43,253 nt of DNA from Neobacillus drentensis NBRC 102427 (GTDB lineage Bacteria; Bacillota; Bacilli; Bacillales; Cytobacillaceae), in NCBI RefSeq assembly GCF_001591445.1, contig NZ_BCUX01000042.1, positions 1 through 43,253 of the forward strand, written 5' to 3'. The notes beneath the pieces are model-generated. The model did no database searches, was not told the origin of the DNA, and saw only the letters and a list, made by a program, of their open reading frames with translations. Numbering within the stretch: the first letter of the stretch is position 1; the number at the start of each line of letters is the position of its first letter. Made by a program: the position numbers and the translations under genes. Shown here one piece after another: positions 25,672 to 36,540 of the stretch.

Positions 25672-26469
25672 CTATAGAATTACAAATACATAGAATAGGG
25701 CGGCCAACACTATCCGGTAATATGCAAAAATTGTTAGACCGATTTTTTCTATTAATTTAAGGAACAAGACTGCTACAAACATTGCTACAACAAATGCAGC
25801 GATAAAACCGATCGAGAACAAGGGAATGTCGCTTGTATGTAAAAAATGCAAACTCTTAATTAAATCTAAACCTGTTGCACCCACCATAATAGGAAGTGCA
25901 ATTAAAAAGGAAAATTCAGCTGCCGTTTTATGATTTGCTCCAGCTAATAATCCACCTGATATTGTGGATCCTGAACGAGAAAAACCAGGTACTACCGCTA
26001 AGCATTGAAATAGTCCAATGATTAAAGCTTGCTTGTAACTCAATTCATCAACAGTGTTAGAAGTGAAATTCCCATGTTTTTTTTCTGCAAAAATCATCAA
26101 AATTGCTCCCGCAACAAGGCTGATAACTACAACCTTGGGTGAAAAAAGTTGAGTTTTAATAAAGTCATGTAACAATAGCCCTGCAAATGCAGCAGGTATT
26201 ACCCCTAATATAATATGTATGGCATCTAATTTCTTTTCTGGTTTTCGAATCGTACTGAAATTTAATAGAGAAAGGTATCTTTTCCAATATAACACTAAAA
26301 TAGCAAGCATCGAACCAAGTTGTATAATTACTTCAAAGGTATTCGCTTTTTGTCCTTTAAAACCTAACAAATTACCCACTAAAATCAAGTGACCTGTAGA
26401 TGATACAGGTAAAAATTCTGTTAATCCCTCAACGATTCCCAATATAAAGGCGATGATATGTTCGTTCAT
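25672..26469 (-). CDS. uppP: Undecaprenyl-diphosphatase
   Basis: The 265-residue polytopic protein (BacA/UppP) dephosphorylates undecaprenyl diphosphate to recycle the lipid carrier for peptidoglycan and confers some bacitracin tolerance. It has both catalytic blocks: [14 protein letters not shown] (14-27) and PGFSRSGST (161-169, R165). The ATG at 26469 has AAGGGAAGAAGGA before it; an upstream in-frame ATG at 26490 lies before this ribosome binding site and is unlikely. It is a lone gene with its own terminator. Confidence 0.96.
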   Translation of the reverse strand: MNEHIIAFILGIVEGLTEFLPVSSTGHLILVGNLLGFKGQKANTFEVIIQLGSMLAILVLYWKRYLSLLNFSTIRKPEKKLDAIHIILGVIPAAFAGLLLHDFIKTQLFSPKVVVISLVAGAILMIFAEKKHGNFTSNTVDELSYKQALIIGLFQCLAVVPGFSRSGSTISGGLLAGANHKTAAEFSFLIALPIMVGATGLDLIKSLHFLHTSDIPLFSIGFIAAFVVAMFVAVLFLKLIEKIGLTIFAYYRIVLAALFYVFVIL

Positions 26470-26654
26470 GTTTTTCCTTCTTCCCTTCATATGTTTCTTG
26501 GTTTGCTTTCAAGAAGATACTGCTCCTTTTCTAAAGAGAATACAAAAAATTCGTTTCTCTGTTTAAGAAAGTATAGTATCAATAGTTTTTTTATTTCAAG
26601 TTCAAACAAAAAAAATTACACAAATTTAACATGTAATTTGGAATAATTGCTCGG

Positions 26655-26685
26655 AGGTTGAGAAGAAAGTAATTCTTCTCCTTCA
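26655..26685. other. Hairpin of unknown role
   Basis: GTTGAGAAGAA can pair with TTCTTCTCCTTCAAC apart from a small bulge. No T-tract follows on the plus strand. It lies about 200 bp upstream of the COG4705-like gene, just before the degenerate partial copy of it. Confidence 0.4.
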
Positions 26686-26698
26686 ACAGAAAACAGTA

Positions 26699-26797
26699 AA
26701 GAATGAATTAACTCTTACTAAATGGACATTTAAGTTAATTTTTGAAATCGTCAAGATTTTGGCAACCTTTGTGGGAGAAACAACGCGGACTTCCTAA
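26699..26797 (+). pseudogene. Degenerate partial copy of the COG4705-like N-terminus
   Basis: The frame ending at TAA 26795-26797 reads ELTLTKWTFKLIFEIVKILA followed by TFVGETTRTS. This matches the start of the intact gene just downstream (FFWIIKILCTTVGETFAD), including the KIL-x-T-x-VGET motif. No start codon with a ribosome binding site precedes it. It is either the relic of a tandem duplication or the ruin of an older paralogue. Confidence 0.6.
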
Positions 26798-26884
26798 ATG
26801 ATTTAACTTGGATTTGGATGGGTATCCTTATTTAGAGAATAATATTAAGTTGTGGGAAACCACTATAAAGAAAGGAAATTATAT

Positions 26885-28090
26885 ATGCAAGAAAACCAAA
26901 ATAAAATGAATATTTTACTTACCAAAGTGCCACAAGTGACGATATTCTTTTGGATCATCAAAATTTTGTGTACAACTGTTGGTGAAACATTTGCTGATTT
27001 TATCAATTTCAACATTGGACTTGGTTTAACTTTTACTACCATTATCATGGGAGCTGCATTTTTTATTGCATTGTTTTTTCAATTTAAAGCAAGTAAATAT
27101 GTTCCACTGATTTACTGGGTAACAGTAGTTCTTATAAGTGTATTTGGAACATTGGTAACGGATAACTTGACAGATAATATGGGCGTACCACTTGAGGGTA
27201 GCACAGTTGTTTTCTCGGTGCTACTAGGACTGACTTTTCTATTATGGTATCTTAGTGAAAAAACACTATCGATCCACTCGATTTTTACTAGAAAAAGAGA
27301 AGTTTTCTACTGGCTTACGATCCTTTTCACGTTTGCACTTGGAACAGCGGTTGGCGATTTATATTCCGAACAACTTGGTTTTGGTTATCTTAACACAGGA
27401 ATTGGCGTTGTAATTATTATTGCTCTTGTGTTCTTAGCTTATAAAGTTTTAAAACTTGACGGAGTATTAGCTTTTTGGATTGCGTATATTTTAACTCGCC
27501 CGCTTGGAGCGTCAATTGGAGATTATCTATCTCAATCAAAAGTTAATGGCGGATTAGGACTTGGGACAACCGTTACGAGTGTGATTTTTCTGATTGCTAT
27601 TTTAGCGATCATCGTTTTCCTTGCCGTTTCAAAAATTGATACAAATGCTCAAAGTGATTTAGCGGAAACAAACCAAAGAAATGCCAATAAGAAACATGTG
27701 CTAACACAAACGATTGTTGTACTCGTAATTTTCTTAGTTGTAGGTATAGGTGGTTATAACTGGCGCAGTAATAATCTTGCATCACAAGGTGCTGCAGGGC
27801 AAGCTACATTAGCAGGTCAATTAAACGATTTTGTTAAAATTGAAAATGATATACTAAACGCTGTGAACAAAAATGACTTTGCTTCAGCGAAAAAAGGGGC
27901 AGATGAATTAGAACATCAATGGGACACGCAGGAACCTAAGCTTCGAAACATCGATGGCGCTACATGGACGAAAATAGATGGAACAATTGATGTTGTATTA
28001 GCAGCAGTTCGTTCATCGAATCCTGATGTAAACAAGAGTAAAACAGCACTTAACAATTCACTTAGTACCATAGACGCAGCAAATAAATAA
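26885..28090 (+). CDS. COG4705-like membrane protein with C-terminal FTR1-type helical domain
   Basis: The 401-residue product starts at ATG 26885 after AAAGGAAA; an in-frame upstream ATG (26852) has no ribosome binding site. Residues 1-255 form about eight membrane helices built from four repeats of a [VLI]-G-[TE]-x-x-[GT]-[DE] motif (TTVGETFAD, FGTLVTDNLTD, LGTAVGDLY, LGASIGDYL). Another helix (about 278-297) leads to an exterior domain with W346, E350 and W361 in the same W-x3-E-x10-aromatic spacing as in the FTR1 permease and lipoprotein. COG4705 proteins have no firm function that I know of; metal handling is suggested by the shared domain. Confidence 0.85.
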   Translation: MQENQNKMNILLTKVPQVTIFFWIIKILCTTVGETFADFINFNIGLGLTFTTIIMGAAFFIALFFQFKASKYVPLIYWVTVVLISVFGTLVTDNLTDNMGVPLEGSTVVFSVLLGLTFLLWYLSEKTLSIHSIFTRKREVFYWLTILFTFALGTAVGDLYSEQLGFGYLNTGIGVVIIIALVFLAYKVLKLDGVLAFWIAYILTRPLGASIGDYLSQSKVNGGLGLGTTVTSVIFLIAILAIIVFLAVSKIDTNAQSDLAETNQRNANKKHVLTQTIVVLVIFLVVGIGGYNWRSNNLASQGAAGQATLAGQLNDFVKIENDILNAVNKNDFASAKKGADELEHQWDTQEPKLRNIDGATWTKIDGTIDVVLAAVRSSNPDVNKSKTALNNSLSTIDAANK

Positions 28091-28097
28091 TCATCTT

Positions 28098-28125
28098 AGG
28101 AATCGCCAAGCGCGGTTCCTTTTTA
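28098..28125 (+). terminator. Terminator after the COG4705-like gene
   Basis: GGAATCGC and GCGCGGTTCC pair imperfectly around CAA, followed by TTTTTAAA, 8 bp after the stop. Confidence 0.65.
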
Positions 28126-28212
28126 AAGAGAACTTTTATTACCGTTAGTGCAGTAAGCATCGCTGCAATAGGAGCTTCGGTCTCTTTTTTTTCTAGAAAA
28201 GATTCGATTTTA

Positions 28213-28263
28213 GGGTCAGTACCCGGGTGCATTAAAGCTTTACTTTACCGGGGGACTGACCCC
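28213..28263. repeat. REP-like palindrome, copy 3
   Basis: GGGTCAGTACCCGGGTGC pairs with most of TACCGGGGGACTGACCC around ATTAAAGCTTTAC. The left arm has two changes relative to copy 2. It lies between the COG4705-like gene and katG, two convergent genes. Confidence 0.85.
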
Positions 28264-28308
28264 ATTTTCATCCTTAACATTTGGATGATACCATGCACAA
28301 AAGCCAAA

Positions 28309-28340
28309 AACCGCCGTTAGATAATCAACGGCGGTTTCTT
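28309..28340. terminator. Bidirectional terminator (katG side)
   Basis: AACCGCCGTT (28309-28318) pairs with AACGGCGGTT (28327-28336). On the minus strand five T follow, ending katG. A near-identical hairpin follows the other catalase at 33058-33086. Confidence 0.85.
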
Positions 28341-28348
28341 CTTAAAAC

Positions 28349-30592
<2,244 letters not shown>

Positions 30593-30662
30593 TTATTTAT
30601 ATATAATTATGTATCTAGTAAAAAACTTAGATACTGTAATTAAAATAATTATCAAATAGTAT

Positions 30663-30694
30663 TTATAATAATTATTATATAGTTATTATAATAA
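30663..30694 (-). promoter_or_regulatory. PerR-like boxes upstream of katG
   Basis: TTATAATAATTATTA (30663-30677) differs at one position from the PerR consensus TTATAATNATTATAA, and a perfect palindrome TTATTATAATAA follows at 30683-30694. They lie about 100 bp upstream of the katG start in very AT-rich DNA, where chance matches are easier. Confidence 0.55.
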
Positions 30695-30952
30695 ATTACT
30701 AAAAATAAAAAGTCTAGAAAAATGAGGTTGAAAAATATTTACAGTAACAAGAAGAGAGATCATGGTGTTGAAAGGGAATACAGAATTTTGAAGTTTCATA
30801 GGTGTATAGTGAGTAAAATTTAAGAAGAATAATTGGAAGATAAATAGAAATGAATGAAAAAGATGTTTCGAGAATTTGCCTATATTACCATTATAATGAA
30901 GTATATTGTTAGTGGGCAAGTTATATGAGTACATAAAGAGAAATCTCTTGGC

Positions 30953-31017
30953 ATATGTTCACGAAATTTAAATATTCATCACTAGCCAGCAGCCTATGTC
31001 AACTGAAAAAAAGTCAT
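30953..31017 (+). repeat. 65-nt direct repeat, left copy
   Basis: It matches 33098-33162 at 56 of 65 positions without gaps (begins ATATGTTCACGAAAT, ends ACTGAAAAAAAGTCAT). The pair brackets the KatX-like catalase gene. Confidence 0.85.
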
Positions 31018-31351
31018 ATAATGAAGTTAATAGTTACTGGATTTTTTCATATAAATGGATTTGGCAAGTAATGAAGCATCTTGTCATTACGAGGGGGGAG
31101 AAAGTCCTCGAAAATCAAAAAAATGATGCAAAAATTCAATGGCTGACCAAACCGAAAGTCGTTTGGAGGTTTGCCAGTTCGATGTTTAATAAGAGGGATA
31201 TTTTTAATTAATTAGGATGAAGGAATTAAATGGCATAAAAACAGCGAAATCTTTAAGGTTTGGGGACTGACTCATTCTTAGATTTCCTAACTATGGATAA
31301 ATTCACTACCAGGAGGAAAATTAAGGATAGCTTTTATAGGGAGGACTTATT

Positions 31352-33001
31352 TTGACAGAGAACAAAAAGGTGAATGCTTCAAACGAACAAGACGTAAAAT
31401 GGGAGACCTTGACTACACGCCAGGGCCATCCCGTGATGGATAACCAAAACATCCGTACCATTGGTAATCGTGGCCCAGCGACACTTGAGAATTACCATTT
31501 TATTGAAAAAATTTCCCATTTTGATCGGGAAGAGGTCCCAGAACGTGTGGTCCATGCACGAGGATCGGGAGCATTTGGTTATTTTGAAACATACGGAAAA
31601 GTGGGAGATGAGCCGGTAGAGAAGTATACACGCGCGAAAGTATTCTCTGGTGCTGGGAAAAAAACACCGTTAATGGTGCGTTTCTCCACAGTCGCAGGTG
31701 CGAAAGATTCGCCGGAAACAGCACGTGATCCACGTGGTTTTGCGGTGAAAATGTATACGGAAGATGGGAATTGGGACCTGGTTGGGAATAATTTGAAAAT
31801 TTTCTTTATCCGTGATGCGATGAAGTTCCCTGATATGATTCACGCATTTAAGGCTGATCCAGCATCGAACGTGCCGAATCCCCAGCGGATGTTTGACTTC
31901 GTATCCCGTACACCTGAAGCAACGCATATGATTACATTCCTATTTTCTCCATGGGGGATTCCAGCAACATACCGCCATATGCAGGGCTCTGGTGTAAACA
32001 CCTATAAATGGGTAAATGAAAAAGGCGAGGCGGTGTTGGTGAAGTATCACTGGGAGCCGAAGCAAGGAATTCGTAACCTAACACAAGAAGAGGCAAACGC
32101 AATTCAAGCGAAGAACGTGGGTCATGCGACACAGGATTTATATGAAGCGATTGAGCGAGGTGAATATCCTGAATGGGAGCTCTTTGTGCAGATCATGACC
32201 GACGATTACCATCCAGAACTGGATTTTGATCCACTCGATGATACAAAGCTTTGGCCAGAGGATCAGTTCCCATGGTTACCGGTGGGGCGCATGGTCCTTG
32301 ATCGGAATCCCGTTGATTTTCATGCGGATATTGAGCAAGCCGCCTTTGGTACAGGGGTTCTGGTTGATGGAATGGACTTTTCAGACGATAAAATGCTTCA
32401 GGGGCGTACGTTCTCTTACTCTGATACGCAGCGCTATCGTGTAGGTGCGAACTATCTGAGTCTGCCGGTGAACGCACCGAAAGCACCAGTTCGCACGAAT
32501 CAGCATCGCGGCCAAATGGATTTTCGTAACCCAAAAGAATCTGGAGAAGACCCACATATTAACTATGAGCCATCGATGCTCGGCGGCTATAAGGAAGAAA
32601 ATAAAGAAAATCGAGCACCGCACCACCCATTATATAATGCGGCAGCAATGAGCGCGCCCATTGATCGTCCTAACAACTACGGACAAGCGGGCCACACGTA
32701 TCGAAGCTTGGATGATTGGGAGCGCGAAGAATTAATCAAAAACTTGTCCGAAGCGCTGGCAATATGTGACAAACGAATTCAGGATGCCATGATTCATCAT
32801 TTCACACAAGCCGATGAAGAATATGGCCGCCGTGTGAAGGAAGGGATCGAACAGGTAATGTATGAAATCCAAGAAATGAAGAAGGAAGATCAACTTCCAG
32901 GCCGTGAAGCTGGGAAATCGAAATTTGGTCAAGGGACAATTGCGGCCAATGAAGCAACAGTAGAGGCTGTGAAGAAAGGGCACGAAGCTGACCCTTATTA
33001 A
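31352..33001 (+). CDS. Heme catalase (KatX-like)
   Basis: The 549-residue monofunctional catalase carries distal H68 ([15 protein letters not shown]), [20 protein letters not shown], the distal Asn region [18 protein letters not shown] and the heme-ligand block [14 protein letters not shown] (Tyr near 350). Its length, with a C-terminal extension beyond the ~480-residue KatA type, resembles the Bacillus spore catalase KatX, so a forespore or general stress role is possible; no sigma-B or sigma-F promoter was confirmed. It starts with TTG 31352 after GGGAGG. The gene is framed by 65-nt direct repeats and followed by a hairpin like the one after katG, suggesting it arrived as a unit. Confidence 0.93.
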   Translation: MTENKKVNASNEQDVKWETLTTRQGHPVMDNQNIRTIGNRGPATLENYHFIEKISHFDREEVPERVVHARGSGAFGYFETYGKVGDEPVEKYTRAKVFSGAGKKTPLMVRFSTVAGAKDSPETARDPRGFAVKMYTEDGNWDLVGNNLKIFFIRDAMKFPDMIHAFKADPASNVPNPQRMFDFVSRTPEATHMITFLFSPWGIPATYRHMQGSGVNTYKWVNEKGEAVLVKYHWEPKQGIRNLTQEEANAIQAKNVGHATQDLYEAIERGEYPEWELFVQIMTDDYHPELDFDPLDDTKLWPEDQFPWLPVGRMVLDRNPVDFHADIEQAAFGTGVLVDGMDFSDDKMLQGRTFSYSDTQRYRVGANYLSLPVNAPKAPVRTNQHRGQMDFRNPKESGEDPHINYEPSMLGGYKEENKENRAPHHPLYNAAAMSAPIDRPNNYGQAGHTYRSLDDWEREELIKNLSEALAICDKRIQDAMIHHFTQADEEYGRRVKEGIEQVMYEIQEMKKEDQLPGREAGKSKFGQGTIAANEATVEAVKKGHEADPY

Positions 33002-33057
33002 TGTTAGCAAGTTATTTTTAATACCATTTATTCATTGCAAAATCTACCTCGCAAAAA

Positions 33058-33088
33058 AACCGTCGTCAAATCAACGGCGGTTTCTTCA
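33058..33088 (+). terminator. Terminator after the KatX-like gene
   Basis: AACCGTCGT pairs with ACGGCGGTT (one G-T pair) around a short loop, followed by TCTTC. It is a near copy of the katG hairpin at 28309-28336. Confidence 0.75.
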
Positions 33089-33097
33089 TAATTCGCA

Positions 33098-33162
33098 ATA
33101 TGTTCACGAAATATAAGTATTTATCATGTGTCAGCAGCCTATTTCCACTGAAAAAAAGTCAT
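33098..33162 (+). repeat. 65-nt direct repeat, right copy
   Basis: It pairs with 30953-31017. Right after it begins sequence homologous to 1655 onward, but the left arm of the terminator seen at 1641-1652 is absent, so the repeat marks a junction. Confidence 0.85.
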
Positions 33163-33265
33163 TTCACACTAACTGGAATGGTGCTGTTCTATTTACATAA
33201 ATAATCTTACTTACTTTAGTACGGTTCACTGTAACTCATCTAAATAAGGTTTTAACTGCCACGCC

Positions 33266-34228
33266 TTACGGACAAAATAGGAATAATCTCTTTTGTATAC
33301 CTTCCAAAACTTCTTTCGGCATTTCCCTGACCTTAAGATCACCACCTAGGAAAAGCAGCCAATTGGTTATTTCGGCCATTTCTTCTGCGTTATTAACATT
33401 GATAAAAGTCTTCAAAACGGCTGTGGTTTGGTAAGGATTTGTATAGGAAATGGAAACTTTTAAAGGATGGTATTTTTTGAACTGGGCAATCGCCTTTGGG
33501 CCGAGTTCAAGGACAAGATTGATTTCTTTTTCGTTCTTACTTAGTTTTTCCAAAATCTTTTTCTCACTTAGTCTTTGCTTTGTAGAGTATGGTTCTACAT
33601 TGGTGAGATTGTCGACAGGAAAAATGAGTTGCTTCTCCCCTATTAAGTCAAAACCTTCAATCAGCCAAAAGCTTTTTTCACGATACAGGTGTAAGAGATA
33701 AATGGGATAAGACTTTATTACTTTCTCTTCCTCCATAGTAATCAATAAATAACGATCCAACAGCAGGAGTTGGATTAGTTTTTCTAACATCGGATGGGGA
33801 AGGTCTGATAGATCAAGCAGGTCAGGATTATGGGGGTTGGTCCCTTCAAAAAGCAAGATTTGATTTAACAGAACGAGGGTCTCTTGCTGGTTTTCTGAGA
33901 TGAGGCCAAGTAATTTTTCAGCTAACGACTGACGACTCTTTAGATAGGGGAGTTGTTGATTTCTTGTCGCCATAAAGGCTATAAAAAGTGCTTTGATTTC
34001 ATTATCGGTAAAACGAACTGTGGGCAGAACAGAGTTATTCATGACAAAATAACCCCCATCCCTTCCTACTTCAGCGACTAGCGGCATCCCCATGGCTTCA
34101 ATTTCTCTGATATCCCGAATCGCTGTCGAACGAGAGATGTTAAATTCCTGCATAATTTCAGTAATGGTAAAGTGGGCACGGTTGTTGATATACCGCATGA
34201 TGGTATTAATCCGTTCAACTTTTTTCAT
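33266..34228 (-). CDS. yobV: WYL-domain transcriptional regulator (YafY/YobV family)
   Basis: The 320-residue regulator has an N-terminal winged HTH of the HTH_11/DeoR type (INTIMRYINNRAHFTITEIM, ISRSTAIRDIREIEAMGMPL) and a C-terminal WYL-type ligand domain (HLYREKSFWLIEGFDLIGEK). The ATG at 34228 has GGAGGT in front; the longer frame to 34261 would precede this ribosome binding site. It is divergent from the YobU-like gene 106 bp away, the same pairing as yobV-yobU in B. subtilis, so it probably controls that gene or itself in response to a small ligand. Its last 88 codons have a second, isolated copy at 1757-2021. The symbol is by similarity. Confidence 0.85.
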   Translation of the reverse strand: MKKVERINTIMRYINNRAHFTITEIMQEFNISRSTAIRDIREIEAMGMPLVAEVGRDGGYFVMNNSVLPTVRFTDNEIKALFIAFMATRNQQLPYLKSRQSLAEKLLGLISENQQETLVLLNQILLFEGTNPHNPDLLDLSDLPHPMLEKLIQLLLLDRYLLITMEEEKVIKSYPIYLLHLYREKSFWLIEGFDLIGEKQLIFPVDNLTNVEPYSTKQRLSEKKILEKLSKNEKEINLVLELGPKAIAQFKKYHPLKVSISYTNPYQTTAVLKTFINVNNAEEMAEITNWLLFLGGDLKVREMPKEVLEGIQKRLFLFCP

Positions 34229-34340
34229 CGTGACCTCCAAAACAGTATCATTTTTTGACATGATTTAAGGCTATTATAAACTCATCAAGTGAAAAGACAA
34301 ATCATTTGAATTCAATTTTAAAAAAAGGAAGGTTTTGAAT

Positions 34341-34820
34341 ATGACAAATTATACTATAGAAGAAAAAGACAGCTTTACTGTGTTAGGTTTTGGTACGGAT
34401 CTTAAGAGCGATTACACGGACTATGCCGGCATAACCAAGGAAAAGTCAGACTTTTGGCAGGCCGTCAAACAAGATGGCAGGCTTGATACGTTAAAGTCCG
34501 TAGCCACAAATGACTACATTTTTGCCGTGAACGAAGCAGTGAATAACAAGATGATGCATTATGCCGGCGTTATGACAGAGACATCCCTGCCAGAGGCAAC
34601 CCGAATGATCCAATTTCCCAAAGGGGAATACCTAGTTGTCAAAGGGGAAGGGAATACTGCTGAAGAGGTGAGCAATATGCTTACTGGCATTGCATTCGGT
34701 CAAGTTTTGCCAGAAGTAAAGGACTTTGCCTATGTTGGTGGTCCAAATACAACCGTTGAGATGGGGCAGCGAAACGGTTTGGTATTTGGTGAAATGTGGA
34801 TTCCAGTGGTTAGGAAATAA
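34341..34820 (+). CDS. yobU: GyrI-like/effector-binding domain protein (YobU-like)
   Basis: The 159-residue protein has the SOUL/GyrI-like (AraC effector-binding) fold as a stand-alone domain: opening strand YTIEEKDSFTVLGFG, MHYAGVMTE, FPKGEYLVVKGEG and closing GLVFGEMWIPVV. Such domains bind hydrophobic or cationic small molecules, and some hydrolyse cyclopropanoid compounds. The ATG at 34341 follows AAGGAAGG; an in-frame TTG 34335 lies closer to this site and is less likely. It is divergent from the yobV-like regulator and followed 12 bp later by the start of the interrupted gene, so the two were one operon. The symbol is by similarity and gene context. Confidence 0.85.
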   Translation: MTNYTIEEKDSFTVLGFGTDLKSDYTDYAGITKEKSDFWQAVKQDGRLDTLKSVATNDYIFAVNEAVNNKMMHYAGVMTETSLPEATRMIQFPKGEYLVVKGEGNTAEEVSNMLTGIAFGQVLPEVKDFAYVGGPNTTVEMGQRNGLVFGEMWIPVVRK

Positions 34821-34832
34821 GGAGGGCTGGAA

Positions 34833-34871
34833 ATGTCCTATATCGTTGATTTTAAAAATGTATCTACGGTG
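34833..34871 (+). pseudogene. 5' fragment of a gene split by the TnpB element
   Basis: After a strong AAGGAGGG, ATG 34833 opens the frame MSYIVDFKNVSTV, which then runs into the left end of the insertion element and soon stops. The matching 3' part resumes at about 36786 in the same orientation with GLESSPVAEALAGLRANEA. Together they would give a protein of about 155 residues. The exact junction bases cannot be fixed without an uninterrupted relative. Confidence 0.75.
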
Positions 34872-34954
34872 GTACTAACAGTTATTAGAAAATTTTCCAA
34901 AATGTAATAAATTGTACAATAAATATGGTAGAAAAAATTCTGATAAATAGTATG

Positions 34955-34990
34955 ATAGACATAGAAGTGCTCTCCTATGTCTATTTTTTA
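34955..34990 (+). terminator. Hairpin terminator at the left end of the insertion element
   Basis: Perfect arms ATAGACATAG (34955-34964) and CTATGTCTAT (34975-34984), then a T-run. It would shield tnpB from transcription coming from the interrupted gene. Confidence 0.8.
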
Positions 34991-35076
34991 TCACAGAAAT
35001 ATGCACGAGATTTTTTATATATTAGGTTCAAACGAAATGAAAAGGATGCTTTCAGAGTTAGAAAGGGAGGGCCAAG

Positions 35077-36540
35077 ATGTCAAAGAAAGAGAATGAACAG
35101 GCGATAACTTATACGGGCATTATTCTAAATCCATGTATGAATGCGTCAATGATCCTGGACGAGCTCATGCGTAAATTTCAATCGGCCAAACGTTATTTGC
35201 GTGAACGCATCTTTGATGGATTGGACCGCAAGCAAGCAGTAGCTAAAGCAAAACCACTCTTTTTGAATAACTCTCGCTATATGAGGGATGCTTTTCTTGA
35301 TGCAGAAAGTTCGATTTCTTCGCAAACGGAATTGTTGCCTTTGTATATTGAGCAATATAAAACCTCGATACAAAAAATCGAAAAGAAGATAGAAAAACTT
35401 CAAAAATCCACCCTGTCAAATAAGAAAGATCTTATTTTGAATAAGCAGTCCCGGATCAAAAAGTTAACCAAGAAAATGAACTACTATCTTTTCCACCTCC
35501 AAAACGGCAGTATTCCTAAAGTAATCGATGGGACGAAGAAAAGGCTAACCCTTTTAAAAAAACATAAAATCACCAAACAAGAGTGGATGGATTCACGAAC
35601 TAACGCCCTTTTTTCGCGCGGTGAGACCTCCAAAGGCGGAAATGAAAATATCAAATTATGCTACATACAAGACCGTTCCGTAGAAATGAATGTGTTAAAT
35701 CCTTTATCCTCCAAAAGAAATGACCGTTTATGTTTTGTCGTTCAATTCCCCGAAAAATACATCATGACGATTCTTACCAACCTTTCAATTGGAAAAGCCT
35801 ATAGTGTTCGAATCTTACGCGAAGACGGAAAATATTATGTCCATCTAACCTTCATTCAGAAATTAAATTCCTCCTATGATTTCTCAAAAGGCTGTGCAGG
35901 CATGGATATCAATCCAGACAATTTAGCTGTTACCATCGTTTATCCCAACGGAAATTTTCGTACAAGTAAAGTATTTTGGATGAAGGATGTCAATAGTGTT
36001 TCTTCTACCAAACGCGATTGGATGATAGGAAATGCGGTTACTTCTGCAATCGATTGGGTGAAGTCGAATGGGATTGAAGTACTGGCCATTGAAGACTTAT
36101 ACTTCAAAAATGACTTAAGTAAAAATACAAAATTCAACCGTATGAGCAGTAACTTTGTTTATCGCAAAATCATTACCACCATAATTTCAAAATGTATAAA
36201 AGAAGACGTATCTCTTGCGAACGTTCCTGCCTACTATTCTTCCTTAATCGGACGAGTGAAATATCAAAAAACGTACGGACTTTCCATTCACCAAAGTGCA
36301 GCCCTCGTATTAGCACGACGTGCCATGGGTTTTAATGAAAAGATTCCAAACCAGTTGATGTCAGTCCTTTTTGCCGTGGAAGCAAAAAAGGGGCATCAGG
36401 TAAGTGATTTATTTAAACATTGGAAGAAAGTTCAAACCTGGATTTCTGGCATTAAAGATCAGGTCTATCATAGCCATGAGCAGTATAAGCATTGGTTTAT
36501 CGATGACTTTGTTAACTATGCCAACATGCAAGAAGCGTAA
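35077..36540 (+). CDS. TnpB-related RuvC-fold protein
   Basis: The 487-residue protein belongs to the 'TnpB-related' branch of IS605 OrfB proteins, ancestors of Cas12-type RNA-guided nucleases. RuvC motif I (AGMDINPDNLAV, Asp present) and motif II (LAIEDLYFKND, Glu present) are clear. Where TnpB normally has the third Asp (DxNAAxN), this protein has GLSIHQSAALVLARRAMGF with Gln and no acidic residue, and no CxxC zinc ribbon between motifs II and III. The N-terminal half is helical and lysine-rich. The ATG at 35077 follows GGGAGGG. The product may bind the RNA from its 3' flank; cleavage ability is doubtful from this motif alone. Confidence 0.85.
   Translation: MSKKENEQAITYTGIILNPCMNASMILDELMRKFQSAKRYLRERIFDGLDRKQAVAKAKPLFLNNSRYMRDAFLDAESSISSQTELLPLYIEQYKTSIQKIEKKIEKLQKSTLSNKKDLILNKQSRIKKLTKKMNYYLFHLQNGSIPKVIDGTKKRLTLLKKHKITKQEWMDSRTNALFSRGETSKGGNENIKLCYIQDRSVEMNVLNPLSSKRNDRLCFVVQFPEKYIMTILTNLSIGKAYSVRILREDGKYYVHLTFIQKLNSSYDFSKGCAGMDINPDNLAVTIVYPNGNFRTSKVFWMKDVNSVSSTKRDWMIGNAVTSAIDWVKSNGIEVLAIEDLYFKNDLSKNTKFNRMSSNFVYRKIITTIISKCIKEDVSLANVPAYYSSLIGRVKYQKTYGLSIHQSAALVLARRAMGFNEKIPNQLMSVLFAVEAKKGHQVSDLFKHWKKVQTWISGIKDQVYHSHEQYKHWFIDDFVNYANMQEA

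Noticed and set aside
30686..30934. 82-codon minus-strand frame
   Set aside because: AT-rich random-looking translation, no ribosome binding site.
30996..31211. 71-codon plus-strand frame between the catalases
   Set aside because: It begins inside the 65-nt repeat, has no ribosome binding site and no recognisable domain; kept only as part of the gap description.
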